From assembly GCA_965262785.1 (NCBI GenBank), contig OZ253559.1, positions 620,001 to 684,000 of the forward strand: DNA of 64,000 nucleotides, given 5' to 3'. The notes under the pieces are model-generated. The model made no database searches and was not told the origin of the DNA. It saw only the letters and a program-made list of their open reading frames with translations. Source of the DNA: G965218495 sp965262785. Its GTDB lineage: Bacteria; Bacteroidota; Rhodothermia; Rhodothermales; Bin80. A program made the translations under genes and the position numbers. Below, piece after piece: positions 51,737-60,923 of this stretch; positions within the stretch are counted from its first letter, which is position 1, and each line of letters starts with the position of its first letter.

Positions 51737-53637
51737 TGCCACGGGCCAAAGGCACGTTTGCGCTGGCATTGACCGTATGTACTGTTCATGCGGCCACCGG
51801 GCAGCAGGTGATAACTCAGGAGGAGTTGGTGCAGGCAGGTATTACGCGGCCAGGGGACCTCTTTCGCCTTGCCTATGGCTGGACGACCTCCTCCACTGAG
51901 GGCTACGCGTGGGATGCAGCGGCGCTGGGCACGGCCCCGGAGCAAGAGCCTGCATGGCTGCTGTTCGTCAACGAAGCGCCGATTGACCTGCGAGCGCTCG
52001 GCCGCGCGAATCTCAACATGCTTCCGATCCCAATGGCGGAGGTGTGCGAAGTGGTGGTGTACACGCACCCAACACCAATAGGAGGCGTAATTGCTCCTTC
52101 TGGCGCTATCCATGTGCTCACTTGCGCCCCTCCGAAGGGCATAACCCTTCGTGGCATAGTAGCGGCAGGAAACGAAACGGGCGACCCCGGCCCGTACAAG
52201 TACCTTCAGGAAGAGGACACTAACGTTGACCGCACTGGACCTGCAGCGAATGGTACACTCATGTTTAAGCGGCCGAATGGGCACGTGCGCATTGCCGGAC
52301 TTATTGATGAACATCATTCTACGAACCCCCAGATACGCCCCAGGGTGCGAACATTGTACCGTGGCGAAAAGGACGCGCGGATTCACCATCGTGCGGCGGG
52401 ACTTGACATGAACTCAAGCGGCAGATGGGGCGCTGTTGATGCGTGGGTTGCAGCGACGCGACTGGAGGATCTTCGCTTCTTCGAGCGGTTGGGCTTGGAG
52501 GTCCCCGTAAACCACGATGTCCTTATCGGGCACATGTCCGGCTCCTTTGTCGCGCCAAACGTGGACTTTACGCTGAGCGCCCAGCAGGGGCGCGTAGTCA
52601 CTCGCCCCAATCCGCAAAATGTTGTTGTTGATTGGGAGCAGACGGCAATTCGCGGCCTCGTTCAACGACGCATAGGCCGACACAGTACCTTAGGCATGCG
52701 TTCCGCCCTGCTGCGCACGTGGGGGTTGGGAATGGATCGTCACCAGCTGCTGCTCTTGCACAACGCGTTTGTGCAAGCCGGGGTCGAAACAGGTCCGAGT
52801 GTGAGCTTCAGGTCAGATCTGCACGTTTCCATGGACGACGGAGTACTGGGATGGCAGGCACTCGGCAGCATGCACTATAGGCCGCTCTCGCTGGTGCTTA
52901 CGCTCCACTTGAGACGGCAAGCGCCAGCCGCCTCACAGGGGTACACCTATTGGTCCAGCTTGGGCTATCGGCCTAGCGGGTTACCACCGGATGAGGCACC
53001 GCTATTGCCACGCACAGTTTCCACGCAATCCGTTGACCTATCTTGGCAGACTGGCCATGCCGTCCGGCTCACGATCAACGCCAGCGTGCGCAAGCAAGGG
53101 AGTCTCCCGCTTTCCAGCTACACGCTCCGCTACGATTCTCTGACGACGGGACTTGACGTGGCCGCCATCCCTGTCAGTGCTTCTGGAACGGTCGCCACCA
53201 TAGGTGGCCAGTTGGAAGCCGGACACGGGTCTCAGCTTGCACTAGGCGTCTTTGGCCGCTATGCGTATCCGGTGTCATCCGAGCATGCATTCAGAGCTGT
53301 CTGGCATTCCCGAACCCTGGTTCAACTGCAGTTACGCTTTGTGCCGAACAGCCGATTCAGCATTTACGGCTCCTTGCGGTATCGAGGCGCTTCGTCCTGG
53401 TCAGATTATGCCAGAGCGGCCTCAGAGGCACCAGATCGGTATGCAGCAACCCTGCCAAGTGCCGCTATTGCCGACTTGACGATACAAAAGCGATTCTGGA
53501 GGCAGCGCTTGCGGGTAAGCGCATCGCTTCGCAACCTGCTGAACGAGCCGTACAGGACCCACCCGGGTGGCGCAGCATCACGCCTTGCCTTTCATGTGCG
53601 CATGCAGTATAGGCTTTCTGCCTTTTCTGGAGTGTAG
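51736..53637 (+). CDS. TonB-dependent-receptor-like outer-membrane protein
   Basis: 633 residues from ATG 51736, one base into the upstream stop. Signal peptide (FALALTVCTVHAATGQ), a plug-like domain (ITQEELVQAGITRPGDLFRL, LLFVNEAPIDLRALG, MAEVCEVVVYTHPTPIGGVI with APSGAIHVLT) and a long barrel ending in RLRVSASLRNLLNEPYRTHP and the C-terminal strand AFHVRMQYRLSAF, where RNLLNEPYR is the usual last-loop TonB-receptor motif. I see no clear TonB box or carboxypeptidase-like N-domain, so energy coupling is uncertain. With its neighbours it may export, anchor or import a surface polysaccharide. Confidence 0.82.
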   Translation: MPRAKGTFALALTVCTVHAATGQQVITQEELVQAGITRPGDLFRLAYGWTTSSTEGYAWDAAALGTAPEQEPAWLLFVNEAPIDLRALGRANLNMLPIPMAEVCEVVVYTHPTPIGGVIAPSGAIHVLTCAPPKGITLRGIVAAGNETGDPGPYKYLQEEDTNVDRTGPAANGTLMFKRPNGHVRIAGLIDEHHSTNPQIRPRVRTLYRGEKDARIHHRAAGLDMNSSGRWGAVDAWVAATRLEDLRFFERLGLEVPVNHDVLIGHMSGSFVAPNVDFTLSAQQGRVVTRPNPQNVVVDWEQTAIRGLVQRRIGRHSTLGMRSALLRTWGLGMDRHQLLLLHNAFVQAGVETGPSVSFRSDLHVSMDDGVLGWQALGSMHYRPLSLVLTLHLRRQAPAASQGYTYWSSLGYRPSGLPPDEAPLLPRTVSTQSVDLSWQTGHAVRLTINASVRKQGSLPLSSYTLRYDSLTTGLDVAAIPVSASGTVATIGGQLEAGHGSQLALGVFGRYAYPVSSEHAFRAVWHSRTLVQLQLRFVPNSRFSIYGSLRYRGASSWSDYARAASEAPDRYAATLPSAAIADLTIQKRFWRQRLRVSASLRNLLNEPYRTHPGGAASRLAFHVRMQYRLSAFSGV

Positions 53638-53689
53638 CTGGATTGCTTACTCCGTGGCATCCTACCAGCTCTGCCCGTACTACGCATGA

Positions 53690-55081
53690 CTATTCGGATG
53701 CGCCGAAAGGCCATTGTTCTGATGGAGTTCTGGCCACGCGCATCAGTGCGTAAAGACTGTCGGCCAGCGCTTCGTTTTCTACGGCCAGATTGTGGAGCTC
53801 ACCAATGTCACTACGCAGGTCATACAGCTCAGTGCGATCCGCTGCCCTAAAGTGCACGGCTTTGTACGGGCCGTAACGGACTGCCTGTTTCGGCGCACGC
53901 CCCGCGTGATACTCCCAGTACAGGTAATCGTGCGACGGCTGGTCCTGCCCCAGGAGTGTCGGCAAAAAGGAAATGCCATCGGTATCTGCGGCCAGGGGAA
54001 GCCTCGCTACATCCTGCGCCGTTGCAAAGAAGTCCCAGGACGCCGAAACGTGGCTCGTCGTGCGACCCTGCTCAACGGTGCCCGGCCACCAAGCGATCAT
54101 GGGCACACGAATACCCCCTTCGTAGAGGTCGCGCTTGATGCCGCGCAGCGGACCGCTACTGCCAAAGTACTCCGGAACGCGACCGCCTGCGCGGTGCGGG
54201 CCGTTGTCGCTGGAAAACACCACCAGCGTGTTTTTTGCCAGGCCCAGCGCGCTCAAGTGATCAAGCAAGCGTCCCACATCCCTGTCCAATCGCGAAATCA
54301 TGGCCGCCGTCCCCTTGTGCACCTCCTCCCAGTCCTCCCCTTCGTAGACACCGTAGTCTGGAACCTCCATGCCGTGCATGCCGCCATGTCTAGCTTGGTT
54401 GTTGGCGTGCGGAATGGTGTAGGCCAGGTACAGAAAGAACGGCTGGTCCTGATGACGATCCACAAAGGCTAAGGCCTCGCCCGCAAACAGATCGTGTGAA
54501 TATTCCACTTTTTCAGTAGCGTAGCTTCCGCGTCCGGCGACAGCGCCCCGTGACACCATCTGGACAACGTTCTTGAGCGGCACTTGCAGGGTGTCACGCC
54601 AAAGCCAGTCCGGGTAGAAGTTGTGCGCCCGCACTTGGTCCAGATATCCGTAGAAGTAGTCGAATCCCTGTAGGTTGGGGATGCCAGATGATCCCGCTTG
54701 CCCCAGTCCCCACTTGCCTATAACCCCCGTGGCATAGCCGGCTTCCTTTAGCGCCTCGGCCACGGTCACGTCGTCTTCCAACAGTGCATACAGGCCATTG
54801 CCACGGATCCTGCAATGCCCCGTGTGGAGACCCGTCATCAGGGCACACCGTGAGGGCGCACAGACAGTGCTACCAGCGTAGTGATCCGTGAAACGCAACC
54901 CCTCGGAAGCCATCTGATCCAACCTGGGAGTCTGGATTACTTCTTGCCCGTAACTGCCAAGGTCACCGTATCCAAGGTCATCGGCAAGGATGTAGATGAT
55001 GTTCGGCGGCGAAACCACTGCTGGAGGTGTACAGCTCAGCAGGAAAAGCAATACCGCGCAAGTGAATAGAATGTGCTTCAT
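53690..55081 (-). CDS. Lipoprotein arylsulfatase (S1 family)
   Basis: 463 residues. Lipoprotein signal with Cys17 (LLFLLSC), then a formylglycine sulfatase fold: metal-binding DD at 34-35 (ILADDLGYGDLGSYG), the maturation motif CAPSR with Cys74 (STVCAPSRCALMTG), ATGVIGKWGLG, AYTIPHANNQARHGG, VVFSSDNGPHRAGG and VPMIAWWPG. Cys74 would be converted to formylglycine by a sulfatase-maturating enzyme not present here. Located in the envelope, it removes sulfate from polysaccharides or other esters; substrate unknown. First of two sulfatases in a 5-kb cluster on the minus strand. Confidence 0.92.
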   Translation of the reverse strand: MKHILFTCAVLLFLLSCTPPAVVSPPNIIYILADDLGYGDLGSYGQEVIQTPRLDQMASEGLRFTDHYAGSTVCAPSRCALMTGLHTGHCRIRGNGLYALLEDDVTVAEALKEAGYATGVIGKWGLGQAGSSGIPNLQGFDYFYGYLDQVRAHNFYPDWLWRDTLQVPLKNVVQMVSRGAVAGRGSYATEKVEYSHDLFAGEALAFVDRHQDQPFFLYLAYTIPHANNQARHGGMHGMEVPDYGVYEGEDWEEVHKGTAAMISRLDRDVGRLLDHLSALGLAKNTLVVFSSDNGPHRAGGRVPEYFGSSGPLRGIKRDLYEGGIRVPMIAWWPGTVEQGRTTSHVSASWDFFATAQDVARLPLAADTDGISFLPTLLGQDQPSHDYLYWEYHAGRAPKQAVRYGPYKAVHFRAADRTELYDLRSDIGELHNLAVENEALADSLYALMRVARTPSEQWPFGASE

Positions 55082-55169
55082 TGTTGGGGTTCGTCAATGT
55101 ATTCTGGAACGTGCTACTCGTGCGCAACCGAATGCGCTACAGCCACGGCCCAACTAGCGCCACCGGCCG

Positions 55170-55898
55170 CTACCGCATGAAGAGTCCACCATTGACGTCA
55201 ATGGTTTCACCGGTAGTAAACGCGTTGTCGACAAGAAATGCGATAGCCGTGGCTATGTGCTCCGGCGCGCCGTTGTATCCCAGCGGCGTATTCGCCTCAA
55301 TCTCGCGCATCCGCTCCGCCGTGGTGAACTTGTCGTGAAACGGTGTAACAATCACGCCTGGAGCCACCGCATTGACCCGAATGTCAGGCGCGAGCTCACT
55401 TGCAGCGCCCCGCGTAAAGGAGTCCAATGCACCCTTGGCCGCCCCGTAGATGGTAGCCGTTGGCGCACCATGACGGGCTGCAATTGAGGTAAGGTTTACG
55501 ATAGAGGGATTCGCTCCTTTCCGCAAGAGCGGAATGCACAGTCGTGTAAGCAACATGGCCGAAAACGTGTTCAGGGCAAAAATGCGCTCCATAAGGTCCC
55601 AGCGTAGTGTACTCACGGAGTGCCGCTCCAATAGGGCGCCCGCGTTGTTGATGAGCACATCCAGCTTGTCGGTATATCCGCCGACCGTGTCCATCAGACG
55701 CCGGCAACCCTCCTCCGTCATGAGGTCAGCTCGCGCAGTATGGACTGCGACCGCACCGGCGTCCTTCGCATTGAAGGCAGCTGTTGAGATGTCCGTGCTA
55801 TTGTGATGCAAAATCAAGGTGTTCCCCGGGGCAAGATGCCGAGCGGTGACGGCGCCAATACCGGTACTGGCACCCGTTAAAAGTATGGTTCTGCTCAT
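55170..55898 (-). CDS. Short-chain dehydrogenase/reductase
   Basis: 242 residues from ATG 55898. Classical SDR: cofactor loop LLTGASTGIGAVTARHLA, NNAGALLERHSV (NNAG), catalytic Ser in VNLTSIAARHG, YxxxK in TIYGAAKGALDS, and AVAPGVIVTPFHDKF, ending LVDNAFTTGETIDVNGGLF. The HHNS sequence after strand two suggests NADPH preference without certainty. Substrate unknown. Between a sulfatase and a serine hydrolase on the same strand. Confidence 0.9.
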   Translation of the reverse strand: MSRTILLTGASTGIGAVTARHLAPGNTLILHHNSTDISTAAFNAKDAGAVAVHTARADLMTEEGCRRLMDTVGGYTDKLDVLINNAGALLERHSVSTLRWDLMERIFALNTFSAMLLTRLCIPLLRKGANPSIVNLTSIAARHGAPTATIYGAAKGALDSFTRGAASELAPDIRVNAVAPGVIVTPFHDKFTTAERMREIEANTPLGYNGAPEHIATAIAFLVDNAFTTGETIDVNGGLFMR

Positions 55899-55980
55899 GC
55901 TCTCTACCAAATTGCAAGAAGTGTAGGGCTCGTTCAGTGCTAGGATTGCCAAACCGCTGCTGCGCCAGTCACGTTGTGGC

Positions 55981-57192
55981 TTAATTCAGAGTAGAGTAAA
56001 TCGCTTTCTTGAAGGGTAACTGAAACTGATCCCGATTGAATGGCCTAAGCTGCGTGAAGATCATGCCGATGAGCTCTGCGCGCGGGTCCACGAAAAAGAA
56101 GGTGTTAGCTGCGCCGGCCCAGCCGAACATGCCTGGGTTGCCCGGTTCATTCATAAGCGTGGGATCGACAAAGACTTCAACGCCCAGCCCAAACCCCCAA
56201 CCTGAATCCGCACCCTGGTGCAGGTGGTCTTGCGTCATGAGGGCAACAGTTTCGGGCTTTAGCAACTGGACCTCGCCCAGCGAGCCTCCGCGAAAAAGCA
56301 ACTCCGCAAATCGGATGTAGTCCATCGGTGTAGATACCAGCCCGCCACCCCCGGAAAGAAACTCAACCGGATCGGCGAATTCGCTGCTTGGGCCGCGATC
56401 TACCACCCGCAGGCCGCCTTCCGGGTTTGGGTTGTAGAGTGAGCTGAGACGATGGATCTTGTCAGCCGGCACGCTGAATGCGGTGTCGTGCATCTTAAGC
56501 GGACCGAAGATGCGTTCGCGACAAAAAACATCCAGCGATTCTCCGGAAGCCACCTCAACGACACGTCCCAAGACATCCGTTGCCACGCTGTAGTGCCACT
56601 GCTTTCCCGGCTCATACAGGAGCGGCACTGTTGCAACGCGCTCGACGAATTGCGCCAAGGTGCCCCGCGACCAAACTTTGTGCGCCCAGTACATCGAATC
56701 AACTGGCGTATTGCTGAAAAAGCCGTAGGTGAGCCCGGCGCGGTGCGTCAGCAAGTCGTGGATAGTAATCTCTCGCGGTGCCGGCATCCGCTCGCCGGGT
56801 GCATCTTCGCTGTATACCTCCAGACCGGCAAACTGAGGAATGAAGCGTGACACAGGGTCGTCCAAACGAAGCTTGCCTTCCTCGTAGAGCATCAGCGCCG
56901 CAACACTTGTTATCGGCTTGGTCATGGAGTATATCCTGAATAGCGAGGAGTCGGTCATCAGTACGCCGGAATCAAGATCCTGGTAGCCTTCCGACGCGTA
57001 GAAGACCACTTTCCCCCGCTTCCACAGAAGCGCCTGTACGCCGGCCACCTCCTTCTCCTCCACGAGCCGCTCAAGGACATCACCCACGCGCTCTAAACGC
57101 TGCTCGGAAAGCGTCACCACTTGGGACTGCGCGGATGCGCCCAGTGCGCTGCAGAGCAGCAGAAGCGCAGCGGCCTTTGAGCGATAGGTCAT
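55981..57192 (-). CDS. Secreted serine hydrolase of the beta-lactamase class-C fold
   Basis: 403 residues from ATG 57192, with a signal peptide MTYRSKAAALLLLCSALGAS ending in AQ. Catalytic SxxK is SMTK (RIYSMTKPITSVAAL), the YxN position is YSV (WHYSVATDVLG), and the C-terminal HTG-like site is replaced by FGWAGAANTFFFVDP, the variant of the esterase EstB/6-aminohexanoate-like group. The likely activity is esterase or peptidase in the periplasm; a drug-resistance role is not implied. An upstream frame to 57240 is rejected because the signal peptide fixes the start. Confidence 0.86.
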   Translation of the reverse strand: MTYRSKAAALLLLCSALGASAQSQVVTLSEQRLERVGDVLERLVEEKEVAGVQALLWKRGKVVFYASEGYQDLDSGVLMTDSSLFRIYSMTKPITSVAALMLYEEGKLRLDDPVSRFIPQFAGLEVYSEDAPGERMPAPREITIHDLLTHRAGLTYGFFSNTPVDSMYWAHKVWSRGTLAQFVERVATVPLLYEPGKQWHYSVATDVLGRVVEVASGESLDVFCRERIFGPLKMHDTAFSVPADKIHRLSSLYNPNPEGGLRVVDRGPSSEFADPVEFLSGGGGLVSTPMDYIRFAELLFRGGSLGEVQLLKPETVALMTQDHLHQGADSGWGFGLGVEVFVDPTLMNEPGNPGMFGWAGAANTFFFVDPRAELIGMIFTQLRPFNRDQFQLPFKKAIYSTLN

Positions 57193-57331
57193 AGAAGTAA
57201 GCCCTTCATTTGATAGATTGGAGCAACACCTGGAAAACATTTTCGGTAAGACCCCGCCGCACCTCCTCGGACCCTTGCAAGTTGTGTCGGTATGACGGTT
57301 GCGGCGGATAGGCTACGGATCACGCTGATTG

Positions 57332-58912
57332 CTACCGGCTGCTTACCCGCACGCCAAGAGTGTCGGCCCACGCGTGCCATAGGCCAGCAAGGTTGTCCGC
57401 GAGATCGGGGTGACTTGCAATTAGGTCCTGTCGCTCCACGGGATCCGTATCAAGGTTGTACAATTCCCATTCGCCCACACGCCGGTCCATTACGAGCTTC
57501 CAGGAGTCCTGCCGTACGGCTCTGTGGCGTATGTGCTCCCAGTACAGCGTCCGTCCTTCCAGTTCGACTGGCTGCCGTTGAAAGTGTGGCACCAGGCTGG
57601 TCCCATCAGTTACCGGAAGGGCGCTGCCTGAGATCTCCTGGATGGTGGGCAGTAGATCCATGATGTGCCCGGGGCCATCCATGATGTGCCCGGCCTGCCC
57701 AATGCCGCGCGGCCAATGCGCGATGAAAGGCGTCAAAATACCACCCTCATGCACCCATTGTTTGTATAGCCGGAAGGGCGTGTTGGACGCCATGGCCCAC
57801 CCTTCCTGGTAAGCTACGTACGACCCGCGTTCTCCTGGAAGCTTGGTCGGGTCGTGCAGCTGCCTGCCGCCAATGCTCTCCGCGCACCCGCCGTTGTCTG
57901 CCAAAAACACTACCAACGTATTGTCCAAGGCATCCATGGCGCGTAACTGGTCCATCACCTTACCTATGCCCTGGTCCATGCGATCTACCATGGCCGCATA
58001 GACGGCCATTCGCCGAGCCCAGTCTTCTTTGTTTTCGGCGTCTTCCCAGGCAGACAGCTGCGCGGGTCGCGGTGGGACTACATGCCGCTCGTCAATTAGG
58101 CCCATCTCAAGCATGCGTGCATGGCGCTCGGCGCGCAACGAGTCCCAACCGATGTGGTAGCGGTCAGCGTATCTGGCTATGTCTTCCGGAAGCGCGTGCA
58201 GTGGCCAGTGCGGCGCCGTGTAGGCCAAGTAAAGTAGGAAGGGCTGCAGAGTTACACTTGCTTCGTGCTCTTGCAAGAATTCCACAGCGTAGTCGGAGAA
58301 GGCATCCGTCATGTAGAAATCCTCCGTCGGTGGCTCCCAAGGCGTATCGTCCAGCGCCATCTTGCGCACGCGTGGCTGATCCTTGATCAATTCGAAGTAG
58401 CTGCTCGCCCCACTGATCAGGCCAAAGTACCGGTCAAAGCCGCGGTGCCGCGGCCAGTGCTGCGGCCGCTCGCCTACGTGCCACTTGCCCGACATATACG
58501 TCCGGTAGCCGGAGTCTCGGAGCATCTCTGCGATCGTGGTCGCTTCTTCGCTTAGGTAGCCTTGATAGGGCCCCGGCCGAAGGGTATTGCCGGTCGCACT
58601 TACCATCCCACCCATGCCAACAGCATGCGGGTAGCGGCCTGTCAATAGGGACGCACGCGTCGGGCAGCAGCGACCGGCATTGTAGAACTGTCGAAAGCGC
58701 AGCCCACCGGCAGCAAGGCTGTCCAGGTTGGGGGTTGCGATTTCGCCGCCGTAGGCACCTATGTCCGAGTAGCCTAGGTCGTCTGCAAGGATGATGACAA
58801 CGTTCGGCCGCTCTGCAGGTGCACGATCGCAACCGAACGCAAGTAAAGCAAGCGCGCAGCAGGTATGAACCCACAGCAGGCGCGAAGCTGAATGCAGTGC
58901 TCGATACTTCAT
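57332..58912 (-). CDS. Lipoprotein sulfatase (S1 family)
   Basis: 526 residues from ATG 58912. Lipoprotein signal with Cys28 (LALLAFGC), metal-binding DD in ILADDLGYSDIGAYG, the formylglycine motif CPTR with Cys83 (GRCCPTRASLLTGRYPH), MSGKWHVGERPQHWPRHRG, AYTAPHWPLHALPEDI and FLADNGGCAESIGG. C-terminal beta-sheet domain WELYNLDTDPVERQDLI is typical of arylsulfatase A-like enzymes. The NGGCAE segment is found in the arylsulfatase group with a large insertion. With the sulfatase at 53690 it suggests use of sulfated compounds. Confidence 0.92.
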   Translation of the reverse strand: MKYRALHSASRLLWVHTCCALALLAFGCDRAPAERPNVVIILADDLGYSDIGAYGGEIATPNLDSLAAGGLRFRQFYNAGRCCPTRASLLTGRYPHAVGMGGMVSATGNTLRPGPYQGYLSEEATTIAEMLRDSGYRTYMSGKWHVGERPQHWPRHRGFDRYFGLISGASSYFELIKDQPRVRKMALDDTPWEPPTEDFYMTDAFSDYAVEFLQEHEASVTLQPFLLYLAYTAPHWPLHALPEDIARYADRYHIGWDSLRAERHARMLEMGLIDERHVVPPRPAQLSAWEDAENKEDWARRMAVYAAMVDRMDQGIGKVMDQLRAMDALDNTLVVFLADNGGCAESIGGRQLHDPTKLPGERGSYVAYQEGWAMASNTPFRLYKQWVHEGGILTPFIAHWPRGIGQAGHIMDGPGHIMDLLPTIQEISGSALPVTDGTSLVPHFQRQPVELEGRTLYWEHIRHRAVRQDSWKLVMDRRVGEWELYNLDTDPVERQDLIASHPDLADNLAGLWHAWADTLGVRVSSR

Positions 58913-60168
58913 GGCTTCAGCGAATTGCTTTCCAAAAGTAGCGAACTCTAGTCTAAGCGATCGAAGCGGACATATAGGGGGGTGGCTGGACCAGTGGCAA
59001 ATTTGCCTCCCCTCGTCCAAAATGCCACAACTCCGAGTCTGCGCCCAGATCTATTTCCAGCTGCGCAAGCAGCACGGGCCTTCAGATTCGTTAGGGGTGA
59101 CAGAGGTCTGGGCGTGATTCACAGTCCCAGCTCTTGACATGATTTCCTTGGACACTTGGGTCCTGCGCACTGGCGCCACATGAAGTTCGGTCACCGTGTG
59201 CAGCGCCAGCGCCCGTCGAACAACGGTTTTCAGTGCTGAGGTGAACCACTTACAGTCCGCGACTTCCATTACGGATCATTCTAGGCAAATGCGACATGCA
59301 GTCGCGCGTGGTGCGGAACATCCTGATGCTAGGGGGCGGCAGCAGCGGCGACGAAGCGATGGATGATGGCATGATCTGTACAACCCAGTTGCACTTGTAG
59401 GGCAATGCGTTGCGATTGATTTGTTTCTTCCGTGCCTTCCCGAAAGCAAGGTGCGGTCCTGGGGCGCTGGTTTCCAGCTCCGCTATGAGTGTCCATAGTG
59501 CTGTGCCGGCCGCCGCGACGCTCGAATTCTGACAGGTTGACTGCAGGCGTTTGCGAATGCGTGACCAATCTCCGTCCTCCAGATGGGCCTTTACCATTGC
59601 CTGCTCGTGCCACCAAGAGCATTGCATGGGCGCTTATTCGCCAAAGAGCGCGCATCCGGACGTCGCGCAAGGCAAATGGGTATTCTACGCTGATCGCGAT
59701 CCGGTCAAGGTCTGCAAGACTTGTGTGCCGTAACGGATCCGGGGTGGAAGCTTCCTATGCACGACCCTGCCATTCAAGCGACAGTCCGTAGTTCTAACCG
59801 CACTTCGAAACAGTGAAATACCACCGCAGGCATTTGCCGCGATTCGGCTGACGGGGTTGAGGCCCAGGCCTAGGCCCCAGTGTTCTTCGATGGCGATGGC
59901 CATGGCTTCTGGCACACTAGCCGCGCACTTCTGCAGGCGAGCGCGGCCCAGTGGGCACATCGCCTTGGGTGTAGCAAGCCCGGGATTGTGTAACCAGTGA
60001 GACGTTTACCCGCCATTTGAGGTGTTTCCATCAATGCGCGCAGAAAGTGCCGAATCCTAAAGAGAAGACATGGATCACCCAGTGAGCCGAACCATCACCC
60101 AAGGCGGCACCACCAGCTATCCGCTGCCCGCCCATGCAGAGGCTAGCGGATCCTCACCTGACCGGACC
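58913..60168. other. 1.25-kb region without a recognised gene
   Basis: Several short open frames on both strands, none convincing. A 60-codon plus-strand frame (59551-59733) ends in VAQGKWVFYADRDPVKVCKT before CVP and could be the remnant of a small Cys-containing protein; overlapping minus-strand frames (59250-59627, 59329-59670) are Arg/Ser-rich. The composition suggests decayed genes. The promoter of the gene starting at 60169 should be near the right edge. Confidence 0.4.
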
Positions 60169-60619
60169 ATGCGACACTCGCGAACAGCACTGGCGCTAAC
60201 AACCGTGCTGCTCCTTGTGGTTGGAGCGGGTTCGGCAGAAGCGCAAAAGGTTGGGACCTGCACCTCGCCCCTGGGCGAAGCTTACCTGGACATCGGCAAC
60301 GTCCGAGCGCGCCTCTTCAATAACGGGAACCTGTTTTGGCGCGGACCACCGTCTGTCTATGAGGTGCCCAAGGGGGGCGGCGCAAGTGCGATCTTTAACG
60401 CTGGCGTCTTCGTCGGTGGTCTGGTAGGTGGGGAGCTGCGAGTAGCGGGTGCACGCTATGGTGGCTACGAGTTTTGGTCCGGCCCGCTGGATGGCGACGG
60501 CAACCCGCCCGTTGACTGCTCGGTATACGACCGGCTGTACAAGGTCAGCCGATCAGATATAGACGACTATGAGGCCACGGGCACTGCGGCGTCTGACCTG
60601 CGGGAGTGGCCGACGGGCC
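60169..60619 (+). pseudogene. Secreted T9SS-lineage-type protein, N-terminal part (split gene)
   Basis: From ATG 60169: signal peptide (ALALTTVLLLVVGAGSAEAQ) and the start of an extracellular protein with YLDIGNVRARLFNNGNLFW, YEVPKGGGASAIFNAGVFVG and YDRLYKVSRSDIDDYEATG. This arrangement opens large surface proteins of Rhodothermota and Bacteroidota that often end in a C-terminal sorting domain (from memory). The IS256-like element inserted after REWPTG at ACGGGCC; the gene resumes in frame at 63286. ATG 60070 would add 33 residues without a signal peptide. Confidence 0.82.
60613..60619. repeat. Target-site duplication ACGGGCC, left copy
   Basis: ACGGGCC at 60613-60619 matches 63286-63292 on the other side of the IS256-like copy 2. 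Seven bases match; IS256 elements usually duplicate eight, so one base may have changed. Confidence 0.85.
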
Positions 60620-60923
60620 GGGATTGCACATTTTTAAGTTGGGTTTCGGCAGCTTCTGCCGAGATGGGCCCTCAAAGTAGATATCTTTTGGCAATGGATT
60701 GGGCTTCGGGTCGAGTGTGTGGGTGCAAATGGGACGGTGCATGCCAATGTGGGCCCAATTGCGTGCTCACACGCGGATTTTCGGGCGTAGGCAGGCTCGT
60801 GGAGTGACTTTCCGGGCACGATATCCCGCAGGGATCCTCTGATCGCACGCGTAAGCGGCGATCTTGGCACGGTGCAGCGCCTCAGAGCGTCCAGGCAGCT
60901 GCGGGTTTTGCGTTATGCCAGCG

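Noticed and set aside
60070..60807. 245-codon plus-strand frame as a complete gene
   Set aside because: Its last 60 codons are IS256-like element sequence also found at 19802-19989; the gene really continues at 63286.
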